DNA of 64,000 bases from Leishmania infantum JPCM5 (taxonomy: Eukaryota; Euglenozoa; Kinetoplastea; Trypanosomatida; Trypanosomatidae). The position numbers and the translations under genes were made by a program. The notes beneath the pieces were generated by a model. That model saw nothing but the letters and a program-made list of their open reading frames with translations, searched no databases and was not told the DNA's origin. Below, piece after piece: positions 30,083 to 40,356 of this stretch (positions within the stretch are counted from its first letter, which is position 1; every line of letters begins with the position of its first letter). The stretch spans positions 432,403 to 496,402 of the forward strand of contig NC_009402.2 of NCBI RefSeq assembly GCF_000002875.2. The letters are read 5' to 3'.

Positions 30083-31129
30083 CACCGGAAGCTGCACACG
30101 GCGTGGTGCCGCATGATTCCTGTGCTTTCACTGCAGTGGCTTATCGAGACTATAGTTACGTTTGATTTCAATCGAAGAGGCCATGAAGCATGTCTGCACT
30201 GTTGATCCTTTTCCTTTCTTTGTGTGTGCGCACTGTTCTAAACGAGTAACTGCATCTTCACTGACTAAACCGCCAAACTTCATGAGTCGCAGGAGCAGCA
30301 TAGTTGTCGCCGAGCCCCTCATTACGTGTATGAGGGACGAAAATAGAAATGAGGAGTAGGTATGCATGGCTCTTCGATAGCCGCGACGCGCCTGTGTGCG
30401 TGCGTGTGCGCTGGATTCGCCGCTCTGGCTTTCCCACGAAGGGGATGGAGCGCGCAATACATGCGCATTGGAATGCACAGCCATTCTCGCTCTGTGCTCC
30501 GGCGTCCTCTTGAAGGTGCGGCTGGTGTTGGAGTAGGGTTGAGGGTCGCCGAAAAAACGCGTGCTTTCTGAACAGCTCACGAGCGGAGCCTCTGCTACTT
30601 GGACCAACTCTCTTCCACTACGAACGCTCTTTCGGTATCTTCAATCCATCTTCTCTGCCTCGCTATTCGGTCTTCATGTACCTCTGCTTCACGACGAAGG
30701 GAAGTCAAGGCTCAGCGCACAGCAACATCCGCACAAGCGGTATCCTTTACCATCTTTGTGGTTCCGCTTCATCTCCTTCACAGGTGTACACGATAATATC
30801 GGCGTTTTTCTTCTCTGTTGCCCTCCTCTCTCTCTTGCTCCCGTTGTGCCATTTCGATACGCGCAAGAGTCGCTGTTTCGTGCCTTACATCTTGCGTTGG
30901 TCTCGCCCCGATTGCTCGTGGCGTTTTCTCTTCATCGTTTTTCCGTCTCCGTACGTTGCCGTGTTTCTCCTTACTTATATTGAGGTACGTTGTGCATATT
31001 CGCCCATCTCCGCTTCCTTGTCAGACAGCGCGGCCAAGGTGAGGCTGGTCGGGTGCGCGGGCGGTCTCGTTTCGCCATTGCCTCGTGCTTCTAATACACC
31101 CTCTTTCCTCCTTCCGTGTTTCCATAGCT
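30083..31129. other. Intergenic region, no gene seen
   Basis: This is 3' UTR and 5' flank between the methyltransferase and the AN1 zinc-finger gene. It becomes strongly T/C-rich after 30560. No coding sequence is supported. Confidence 0.5.
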
Positions 31130-31171
31130 CGTTTTTTTTTTTTCGGGTACCGACCCCTTTTTTGTGATCAG
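31130..31171 (+). promoter_or_regulatory. Likely trans-splice acceptor of the AN1 zinc-finger gene
   Basis: A T-run at 31132-31143 and a second T-rich stretch are followed by the AG at 31170-31171, only a few nt before the ATG at 31176. An alternative acceptor further upstream would give a longer leader. Confidence 0.4.
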
Positions 31172-31175
31172 CACC

Positions 31176-32246
31176 ATGCAGGTCGGTGTATATGACAGAG
31201 ATGATCAGATGTGCCAGTATGAGGGCTGCACAGAGATCGATCTACTGCCTGCCCGGTGCTCCAACTGCGACAAGCGATTCTGCACCCACCATCTTTCTCA
31301 CAACGCACATCACTGTCCGGCTGTGACGGATGTGCGGGTCGGGACGTGCCCCATATGCTATCGCGTTGTACCGTTGGAGTACCCGCGCCAACGCGTGGAC
31401 GAGGCGGTGTCCCGGCACATTGACCGGGGATGTCGCGATGTACCGCAGGGCAGCTTATTTTACGGCGGCGCCGTGGCGAAGGGGCGGCCCGGTCAGGCGA
31501 GCGGTCGCCGCTTGGGCGGCCCGATACGGCCGTGCAGCATTCAAGGCTGCCACGAGGCCTCCGAGACGCGCGTGAAGTGTGACCAATGCGGCCAGACATT
31601 CTGCCTTCAGCACCGCGGACCTCTGCAGCACCACTGCCGCGCCGCCGCCGCCACGCGCAGCGCGGTCGCGTCCTCCCCTTCAGATCGGGATGCAGGCATG
31701 CTGGTGTCTCTGCCGGGTGACAAGGCGGCTTCCGTGGCATGCCTGCTCACTCATCCCGCCAACACTCCCGAAAAGGCGGTGGGCAAGGCGACAGAGCTGC
31801 CCTCGGACATGGTGACATGCCTCGTGTGCTTCCTCATACCCACCTCTGTGTTCAAAAAGGACTGCAACGCTGGCTGCGAAGAGTTCGAGCCGGTGCCCTC
31901 GTTCTTCATGTTCATGCCCAAGAATACAGCACTAGGCCGTCTCCTGGACACTGCTGTGGATCGTGCCGCCATGAGCTCACCGGCCGTGCGCACGGGAAAA
32001 CCCTGGAACTTGTTCGCCGTCACGCTACCTATCCACGCCGAGGCCGAGGCAGCCTACTATTCTCCTCTTCCACTCTCGACGGTGGTGAGAAAGAGTGTCG
32101 TCGGCATGGCGGAGCGCACTATTGTGTTTCTCTCGCCGCTCCAAGCCTTGCCCGAGAGCGTGATTAAGGTGGTGAAGGACTTGGATAGGAAAGGGTCGTG
32201 GCCGTCACCGTCATTGTCCTCCAGTCAAGGTTGCCAAGTGATGTGA
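31176..32246 (+). CDS. AN1-type zinc-finger protein (ZFAND1/2-like)
   Basis: This protein of about 356 aa has two AN1 fingers. The first (~13-50) has the pattern C-x4-C ... C-x2-C ... C-x2-H ... H-C (CQYEGC, CSNC, CTHH). The second (~121-158) repeats it (CSIQGC, CDQC, CLQH). Between them is a CPIC...H...C segment (~58-88) resembling the linker finger of ZFAND1/ZFAND2. A further Cys-rich stretch lies near 215-240. Family members link stress responses to the proteasome, p97/Cdc48 and ubiquitin. The rest, ~240-356, has no clear domain and ends in a Ser-rich tail. The frame is open a little upstream, but only from a GTG at 31164; ATG 31176 is preferred. The fold is secure, the function is by family. 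Confidence 0.85.
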   Translation: MQVGVYDRDDQMCQYEGCTEIDLLPARCSNCDKRFCTHHLSHNAHHCPAVTDVRVGTCPICYRVVPLEYPRQRVDEAVSRHIDRGCRDVPQGSLFYGGAVAKGRPGQASGRRLGGPIRPCSIQGCHEASETRVKCDQCGQTFCLQHRGPLQHHCRAAAATRSAVASSPSDRDAGMLVSLPGDKAASVACLLTHPANTPEKAVGKATELPSDMVTCLVCFLIPTSVFKKDCNAGCEEFEPVPSFFMFMPKNTALGRLLDTAVDRAAMSSPAVRTGKPWNLFAVTLPIHAEAEAAYYSPLPLSTVVRKSVVGMAERTIVFLSPLQALPESVIKVVKDLDRKGSWPSPSLSSSQGCQVM

Positions 32247-33817
32247 TGAGGCGGGGAGAGAGAGGCAGATGAAGGGGGAGGGAGAGTGACGGATTGAGGG
32301 GAGCATCGGATGTGTGGGCTTGAATAAGCCGTGACTGCCTCTCTCTCTCTCTCGTTCTCATTGGCGTTGTACCCCCCTCCCCTCCCCGGCCACCCCCTCT
32401 CTCTCCTTTGCTAGTTTGTTTCTCCATCCGCTGCCCCCTTTCGTTCTCTTCGTCGCTCGCATGGTACTGCGCTTTCTTTCGTTTTTGTTTGTTTGGTACT
32501 CGTTGCACTTCTCTTTGTCGCTACGTCGCGCGTACTCTTCCACCGCGGCCGCCACCACCCCACCTTTCCCCCTCGTCCCTTCCTTCGCAGCCTCCATCGC
32601 AAGCGTCGGTGATGGGCATACTGACTTGTCTCCCCTCTCCGTCTTTTCGCTGCTACTTTCCCCTCCCTCATCTTGGGCAAGGGGAACGATGCAGCTTCAT
32701 GGGGAAGGGACATCGGAGTCCTCGGAGAAGCTCTCCTCCCTATTTCATTCGTCTGTGTTTTCTACTGGACACACCCACCCACACGGGGAAACATACGCAT
32801 TCGATCTTATTGCACCTCTTCTTGTTAGTAGTTGACAGGGGGCGAGGCTCGTCATGGGGGTGGGGGCTGAGTAGAGGAGGCGTGTCGTCCTCTTTCTTTC
32901 TCTGCTCTTTTGGTTTCTGTGCCGAAAACAAGGAGTGTCTTCCCTCCCTCCCCCTCCTCCGACTCCGCCTTCCCACTTCTTTCCGCGCTTCCCTTTCTTA
33001 GCTTGCTCCTCCAAACAAGCAACCAACTGCACTCATGTCTGTTCGCATGCGTCAGGAAATGCACATTTCTTTCGCTCGCCAGCCGCACACCTCATGTCTG
33101 GCGCTCCTGCTCTTGTCTTCGAAGTGGTTCGATTCACGTTTTGCATCTGATGTTTCCCTCCCCTCCGCATCACAGAGGCACTGGGTTGGCATTGCGTTTC
33201 TGTCCTCTGAGCGAACCTCTCTCCTACACGCCCTCCTCCCTCTCCCTCCCTTGCGCGCCTTTGCTTATTTGGGGGTCGTCTGCTCTCGCCATGGAGACGC
33301 AGCCCAGTCCAGTTTCGACAACAAAAGTTGCATCTTCTCAGCCCACCTTCCCCCCTGTACAACCGCAACAAGGAGCAACCTATCAATCCACTTCGTTCGG
33401 CGACTCACGTTTCCGTCCGTGTCTCTCTTTCTCCCCCGCTCTCCATATTTCCTGTGCTCCCTTCACAGACACACACGCACGCACGCGCACATCTCCATGC
33501 ATATACATTTATATATGTATAGGCACTTTGTTTTCTCTAGTATTTGCTGAGTTTCCTCTTTTGTTTTCACTGTGCGGTGTGCATCCCCCCTTGCTTCATC
33601 CGAAAGGATTCACACACACACACACACACACACAGACGCTGACATTCTCGTTGAGTTCACGCACAGCGCTGCGCTTTGAGCTGAGATACGTTTGAGCGCA
33701 AAGGAGGTCACGCCGCAAGCACGGTAGGCGAGCTTTACGCATACACTCACACTTGCTCTACTATTCCTGCTCACCGCGAAAGAACATCTACACCGAAAAC
33801 GCGACATCACCTACAAA
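32247..33817. other. Intergenic region, no gene seen
   Basis: T/C-rich DNA with a CT repeat near 32338-32352 and a CA repeat at 33610-33634. A frame of about 261 codons (32910-33695) is low-complexity and has no ATG start or domain. It probably holds the Rab5 splice acceptor towards its end. Confidence 0.5.
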
Positions 33818-34528
33818 ATGAATACCCACCCACCTCAGCTGATGGAGGCGACGTCCGCGAAGATAGTGATGCTCGGTGAGTCCGGTGCTGGCAAGAGCTC
33901 CATCGCGCTCCGCTTTACGCGCAACGAGTTCTTAGCCAACCAGGAGACCACCATCGGTGCTGCCTTTCTGTCCAAGACGGTGATGATACCGCCACCGCGC
34001 GGAGTCGCGGCTGCCCCCGGCGGTGCCACCTCTGCTCAAACTCTTCAGCAACAGATGCGAGCACTGAAGTACGAAATTTGGGATACGGCGGGGCAGGAAC
34101 GCTTCCGCTCTCTCGCCCCGATTTACTACCGCGGCGCCTGCGGTGCTCTTGTCGTGTATGATATCACGAATAGCGAGAGCCTCAAGAAGGCTCAGACTTG
34201 GATCAAAGAGCTCCGAGCAAACGCAGACCCGTCACTCATTATTGTGCTCGTCGGAAACAAGAAGGACCTGGAGTCTCTGCGGCAGGTGTCCTTCGAGGAT
34301 GGCCAGCGTCTCGCTGCTGAGGAGCAGCTCGCCGCCTTCTACGAGGCGTCTGCAAAGGACAACAACAATGTGGAGCAGGTGTTTCTCGATTTAGCTGCCA
34401 AGCTCCTCGACCAGGGCTTGGGCAACCGTGGCGGGACTGCTGGAGGTGCACGCGGCGGCGTGGTTGCACCGCGCGGCGAGCGCGTGGAACAGAGTAACGA
34501 ATCGGTCTCCCAGTCTACCTGCTGCTGA
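33818..34528 (+). CDS. RAB5A: Rab5-like small GTPase with switch-region insertion
   Basis: This 236-aa Rab GTPase has P-loop GESGAGKS (20-27), switch I/effector ETTIGAAF (43-50; the Rab5 hallmark ending in AAF), WDTAGQE (88-94), NKKD (147-150) and EASAKDNNNV (177-184). It ends in a double-Cys prenylation site (CC, 235-236). Rab5 proteins control early endosome fusion together with CORVET, whose VPS16 subunit is encoded upstream in this unit. An insertion of about 25 residues (~57-82, Pro/Gly/Ala then Gln-rich) separates switch I from the DxxG motif. As I recall, Leishmania chromosome 18 encodes Rab5a with such an extension. A Gln is present at the catalytic position of WDTAGQ, so hydrolysis should be normal. 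Confidence 0.9.
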   Translation: MNTHPPQLMEATSAKIVMLGESGAGKSSIALRFTRNEFLANQETTIGAAFLSKTVMIPPPRGVAAAPGGATSAQTLQQQMRALKYEIWDTAGQERFRSLAPIYYRGACGALVVYDITNSESLKKAQTWIKELRANADPSLIIVLVGNKKDLESLRQVSFEDGQRLAAEEQLAAFYEASAKDNNNVEQVFLDLAAKLLDQGLGNRGGTAGGARGGVVAPRGERVEQSNESVSQSTCC

Positions 34529-36479
34529 TCCCCTCTCCGGACTACCTTCGTGTTGCCATCCTCCTCTCTCCTCCTCTCCCTCCTCTGTGGCGTTGTTTGT
34601 TCTCGAAGAAGCAACGTCAAAGGGTGGATGCAACCATACAAGGAACGGAAGAGGAAGAGAGAGAGAGCTGCACAGCACAGACGAATTCCCAGCTGAGTGC
34701 ACCTCAGCTGAGCGCGACGCAATGCGGATTCCGCTGCCGCGTTCTCCACGGCCTAGAATCGCCTTTTCTTGTGCTTTTGATCCGTTCCTCTTTTTTTTAT
34801 ATGTTACTTGCCCTGCGCGTTCACCGCCCCTTTTCGTTTTTGACTTTGTCGGTGGCTTTGACTGCTGTGTGTGCTTTTCCCCTTTCTCTCCCTCTCCCTT
34901 ATCTGTGATTTGCGCCTTTGCTCTGTCGACACCATCCACGTATGACAGAATCAGCTGCTGAGGTGCACGCCCCAGCACATGCGCACGAACGGAAACGCCA
35001 AGACACCAGCCCTCGTCTCTTTTGGTTTCCCTTTGTTTTCTGGTGCTTCCAGCTGCTGCTGTTGTGCCCGACACTCCTGCCTGCACGTGTGGGCTATACA
35101 AAAACAAGCGCGCAAACATACACATAGTGAAACTCGGCGCGCGTGCACGAAGTTCCTTGGGTAAAGACGTAGCCAGCAGCAACCGAGCGTGACTTTCGGA
35201 TTCAAGGCCGCGGCTTTCTTTCTCTCTCTCCTTGCTTTGTCCTCTACGCGTATAGCACGACTCTCTTACACATTTCTCTGAGGCTCGATTAGTCTTGCGC
35301 GTGTGCGCCACACATGCCAACAAGAGACATACAACCGCACCCACACACGCACATGCTCACAGACGCGTTGCGGTTATGAGAAACGAAAAATAGGAACGAC
35401 AAAGCGGGCCAGGGTGTGGGGATCGACAGTGGGTCTCAGCACTGTGCCGTTTATTCGCTCCTCTTCTCCTCTCTCTCTGCCCTCACCCTTGCATGCTCGC
35501 CAATGGACGTGCTGTCCACTTGACCCTTGTATGTGTGTTGTCTCTGCTCGCACGTTGCTTCGTCTTGAGCGACTGTTCAAAGGAAGAAGGCAGTGCCATG
35601 TTGCCAGCACTGCCAAGCGGGGTCTGCGCTACGCTACCGAGATGATTGCTGTGCAGACATGCCCAGGCAACCGAACAAAGACGAATAGTAGTACAAAGAA
35701 AAGCACTGGCCACGGCGACGCCATCGACACGGAAGAGGAGGAGCCGCGGAGAGCGGTAGAGGGGATGGTGGGAAACAGTAGAAGAAACAGTGCCCCATCT
35801 TATTCATTTTTCTTTTTGCCTTGGTGGATCAACTGCTTTCGTTTATGCTTTTCGGTGCTGCTGCATGCTTGCTCGATAAGCGTTTCTCTGCTACAACCCC
35901 CTCCCTCTTACGCTCTTCTTCCGTTTTTTTTTCGTATCGCGCTGTGTCTTTGTGCTTCTCTTTCTATGATGGCTGTCTGAGAGCTCTCTGCTGTATGTGC
36001 GCAGTCTTTTTAGGATTGAAGGGGTTGGTGGCCTTCTGTGCACTTCTGCGCGCATGCGCGTACAGCTGAGTGGCGACATGCATGGACAACCGACCAACAG
36101 GAAAAAGCCCTTTCCGTGCGTGTGTTCTCTCATCTTGTCAACGCCCAGTCGTGTTGTCGAATCCGCCCCCTTTCTCTCGCTGCTCTTGTGGGTTGTCCAG
36201 TTGACGTTTTCTGCATGCCTCTTTTTTTCTCTCTCCCTCATCTTTGATTTTACTTGCTCACTTCCTCTTCCTATTTTGCAGGCCACACGAAAGCGAAGCG
36301 AAGGGTAGGGTGTGCCCTGTGTATGTCTGCGCACCACGTTGTATGCATGTGCTTCTCTCCCTGTATGCTTTTCAAATCACCTTTTCCTTCGCCCCCTGAT
36401 GAGAGGGGGACACACACCTCAGCGCGTGGTATCTCAGAGTGCAGTATCCCTACTCCGTGGGTCTGGGGTAGCCAAGCAG
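34529..36479. other. Intergenic region, no gene seen
   Basis: This is the Rab5 3' side, pyrimidine- and purine-rich by turns with short CA repeats. The longest frames (minus 34391-35344, plus 35303-35980) are low-complexity and begin at non-ATG codons or run antisense to the Rab5 gene end. No gene is supported. Confidence 0.45.
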
Positions 36480-37239
36480 CACCCCCCACACTGCTGATGC
36501 CGAACCGCTTCTGATGGTCACAAGGTCGAGCACCAGCGACGTAGGGGAGGTGAGCGCTATGCATCGCTGCTGATGTCGGCGGCCAGGTCGTGGATGACGT
36601 TGCATTGTGGAGCGACCTGCGACAGTGCCAAGCTTGTGTCACCTATGGGATAGGCAACATGTCAGCGCGACTCAAGCGCATCGTACCCGGCCCCTCACAC
36701 TGCCTCCTGCTGGGGGAGCCATCTCCACCCCGAGAGGGATGCGCCATGGGTGGCGACCGGCACGATGGGAGCCGCTGTGAGGCAACCTGCGAAGCGGGCG
36801 GGTGGTGGGTACAGTTCGAGGCGGGGGCCGTGCTCTTAGATGGCTGAGTCGGCGTGTTGCTGGAATGCGTGCTCCGCGCTGCTTTGCACGAAGCGGGTGT
36901 TGTTGGGGCCCTTGTGGCCGGGCTACAGGAGGGGGGGGGTACAGTGGAGCGGAGCTCGTGCTCTATTGGAGGAGAATTGCCGCCTCGACAACGCGACATT
37001 TCCATCGCCCTCTTTTTTTGTTTTCGCTGTTCACCTTGCTTTGCTTTTCGTCCTTTGCCGCCACCGTGTTGACCTTTTTTCCCTGTTCTTGTCTCCGTGC
37101 TGCGGTGCTTCGCTTGTCTTCTCCTTTTTTTCTCCTTTGCCTCTTTCGTCGTCCGTATACACGCACGGGTGGGCGCAGGGGAGGGGGCCCATGTGCACTC
37201 CAGCGCACTGCGCCCAGGCGGGCTGTGGGCGGACTCTCT
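36480..37239 (+). repeat. Candidate SIDER-type short retroposon region
   Basis: From about 36480 to 36990 the composition changes abruptly from T/C-rich intergenic DNA to mixed, moderately GC-rich sequence without a gene (for example around gatgggagccgctgtgagg). It resembles the degenerate SIDER retroposons that lie in Leishmania 3' UTRs and influence mRNA stability. This is a resemblance from memory; I could not confirm the 79-bp signature. The last 250 bp turn T-rich again before element copy B begins. Confidence 0.35.
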
Positions 37240-37247
37240 GAAGTGAG

Positions 37248-38927
37248 AAAGGCCAGCGGCGCGCAGGCAATGGCTCTCCCTATGTGCGGGGCACCCTTGC
37301 TCGCTTCGGGGGAATGGTGCGGCGCATTGGGGCGCAGCTGCTGGCGCTGCTGGCCTGTCTCGCGCGCCCCTTGCTTCCGCTTGTCTCTGGTGACTGTGTG
37401 TTGGGGCAAGAGGGCGACGCCGGCAAGTTTGCCAAGCCGGTGGGGGCGCTGACGCCAGCTGCGTGGATCGCGGGGCTGGCCGCCGGTCTCAGACGCCAGG
37501 CCGGCATCCCCCGAAACCGCGCTGCACGGCGCCACGCGCTGCGGCGGGGGCTCCTTGGCGGCCGCGGTCCCGCACGAATGTGCAGGGATGCTTGGGCCCA
37601 CGAGGCGGCGGGAGACCGCGCTTGCCTACTCCCGCGCAGGCGCTTGTCCGGGTGCACCGGGTTGCCGCAGCGGCGGGTGGCTGGCGGTGGCGGCGTGGGG
37701 CGGGGGCGGTGTTGCTGCCTGCGGCTCCGCTGGCGCTGTGGTGGCCCCCGCCCTCGCCAGAGCCCCGGCCCCGACCTGTTTTGCCATGTGGGAGACCGAA
37801 CCGGCGTTGTGGCCGGTACGCTGCGCGGGGTTCGCGGATCGCTGGCGGCTGAAAGCGCACCCCGTCTGACGCTATGATCCTGCGCGCGCTGACCTGGTTG
37901 CGCGCGCCTCGCTCGCGCGGCATGGGCTGCCCCCTCCCGTGCCTTTGCGGGGGGGGGGCGCGCGGCGGGTTCCCTGTGCGCTGGTGCGTGCGTGTGCGTG
38001 GGCCCCTTTCGCCTGCCACGCGCCCGGCTCCCTCTCAAAGGCGTGCGGGCCGGGGGGTGGGTGGGTGGGGCTCCTCTGCGGCCGCAGGCTGGCGGCAACG
38101 CCCCCCCCCCTTCTCGTGGTGTCGGCGGGTGCGGGGGCGAAGACAGCGGGCCTGCTAGAAAACGGCGTTGTCTTGGGTCAGGCGCCGGGACGCGGGCGCT
38201 GTGCGCACACGCTGTCGGGCACCGCTGGCATATGGCGCATCGCACCCGAACAGGGCAAGAAGAGGCCAGCAGAGCAGGGCGGTGGGCGAAGGGGGCGCGA
38301 GGAGATGCATGCGGGCCGGCCCCGCCGTGCATGTGCGCGGCGCGTCCGGCGTCTCCCAGGTGGGGCCGTGTGGGCGGACGCGGCGCCGGTGCCGGAAGCG
38401 CGCCGAGAACGCCCCGAGTGACACCACGGAGGCCCCCAGACCCCGATGGAGAGAGCCACCCGCCNCCCANTGCTAGGGAGCCGCGGCGGATGGAAAAACA
38501 TGGCATGCATGCCGAGCGCAGGATCTGGGAAGGCCCTGGCCTGCGGCTGGCCGGCTTCCTCGCTGAGCTGATCCGGCATGCGCCTGCGCCACCGCCTGGT
38601 TACCCGCACGACGGGCGCCACCGCTTCCGCCCTCGGTCAGGGGCGTGGGTGTGGCCTGCGTGGGTCGGGGCGTGCGGCCCGCCGGGTGTCCGTGTGGCGC
38701 TGATCGCGCGGCGCGTATCGGAAGAAGGGACGAGGACGGGCAAGAAGGGCTTGCTAGCCGCATGACCCCATTCGACTGCCGACGGCTCGCTCTGGTCGAC
38801 CAGGGTTTAGCTGTAGTGCGACCGAGGCAGGTGAGCCGTGGCTGTGTGTTTGCGTGTATATGTTCTGATTTGTTCGCGGGTGGAGTTATGGGCACGTTGC
38901 TGTGCAGCGGAAGAAAAGGCGAAAAGA
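37248..38927 (+). mobile_element. Decayed mobile element, 5'-truncated copy B
   Basis: Copy B starts with the sequence that follows the coding-remnant stop in the left copy and continues to the right end shared with copy D. 37248-~38660 matches 6656-5249 inverted (about 98-99% by eye), and ~38485-38927 matches 51145-51587 at a constant offset of 12,660 bp with one visible mismatch after 38522. It lacks the 5' GC-rich part and the coding remnant. A GAAGTG hexamer lies at both edges (37240-37245 and 38926-38931), a possible target-site duplication. Two single N positions (38465, 38470) mark a poorly resolved spot. No intact gene is present. Confidence 0.75.
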
Positions 38928-40356
38928 AGTGCCTATTATCGTGCCATGTCCCTTGGCTCGTCTCTCTCCATGTTTGGCGTGGTGTTGGGTTCATGTGTGT
39001 GTGCGTGTGCAACAACGTTTTCTTTCGCCTCTTAGGCGCGTGTTTTTTGCATGTCTTGCTTGTGTCTCTGCCACACTGGCTCTCCCGCTGTGGCGTCGTG
39101 GAGTAGTCTAATGCTGATCCTGTGCTGGCGGCCTTTCTCTTGTTCTCTCGAAGAAGCACTCCTTTCACACCAAAGAAAAGGCCGTGCCAAGAGAGGTACT
39201 AGGTGGCGGAGGCAAGACCGCAACGATGCGCAGCCATCACGACCACCACTACACGGGCACGCACACAGGCGCCCATGAAACTTCGTGAAAAGGGTGCAAC
39301 AACGTCGTTTCGGTGCAAGGGCAGCCGTTGACAGTCATGCGTTGAGCAAGAGCAAGGCAACGTGGCAGGGATTTGGAACGGGAGGTGCACGGTGATACGC
39401 TGTCCTCCTGTATCGCGCTCTGGCCGCTGCTTCCCGTTTCACAGGATCGGCAGTTGCTCTTCTCCTCTGACGTGCGTCTGTCTGTGTGTGTGTTTTTTTT
39501 TTTTTGGGGGGGGCTGCAAATGGAGATGATGCACGAATGGAGGGGCGCGCTCGAGGTACCACAGCTCAGAAACAGCAAAAAAATAAAAAGATCGTCCGCG
39601 CGTGTCTCAACGATGTCTGCAACGTTTTGGTCGTCTTTGCGTCCACCTCACTTTACTCTTGAACTTCCCTTTCTTTCTCTCTTGCTTTCACGGCAACCCA
39701 CACTCGCCCTTACGAGGCATGTGCCCAACTCTCCGTGTTCAGGCTGCCGACACACAGACACAGTCGCGCACCGTTGCAGTTGTGTGGAAACCACCAGGAC
39801 CGAGCTGGCAGTGCCGTGTGAGAGCGACGTACAGCGCACACCTAAACTCTACGTTGTACAGCAGTCGAAGACCCTCACCCGGACAGGGTTGCTTCCCGTG
39901 AAGACACACATGCACACACACGCACACATACCCACACGTACACCCATACACGTCTTTCATTGCCTGTTTTCTTCGCTGGCGAGTCTCGTGGATAGAATCA
40001 TAGATTGTTGTACCATACGTTACCGTAGAACTTGCAGAGTTGGGCGGCCAAGTCACCACACAAACAGGCCAACAACCACGTACATCCCCACACCCCCACC
40101 AACAAAAAAGGCAAAGGTACGTGGAGAGGGAAAGCTGCATCCTCTTGATTCGAATTTTATCGGCTTCGCTTCTTTGCTCTTGCGTTTCTTCATTTCACAG
40201 ACGTGAGCACGTTCGTGCTGTGTCTCCCCGCGTTTGTGTGCGCATGCGCCGAGAATTGCCAACGAGTCGAGGTGAAAGGGTACGCTGGCTCACGCGCTCG
40301 CGCATTGCCAGTGCCGACTACCGTGATCTCCCACGTTTGAAGAACGGCGGCTCTAA
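38928..40356. other. Intergenic region upstream of the coiled-coil gene
   Basis: No gene is seen. It includes a T-run then G-run near 39490-39512, CA-rich stretches around 39905-39940 and a pyrimidine-rich tract near 40165-40200 that ends in CAG, a plausible splice acceptor for the next gene. Confidence 0.45.

Noticed and set aside
32910..33695. 261-codon + strand frame
   Set aside because: It has no ATG near its start, translates pyrimidine-rich DNA and CA repeats, and shows no domain.
34391..35344. 317-codon minus-strand frame
   Set aside because: It overlaps the Rab5 3' end antisense and runs through simple-sequence DNA, opposite to the direction of the whole unit.
35303..35980. 225-codon + strand frame downstream of the Rab5 gene
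   Set aside because: It begins at GTG. A short protein-like middle exists, but the ends are low-complexity and no family is recognised.
38460..38475. Frameshifted gene break around the N positions in copy B
   Set aside because: The N bases are isolated ambiguous calls in repeat DNA, so a biological break cannot be concluded.
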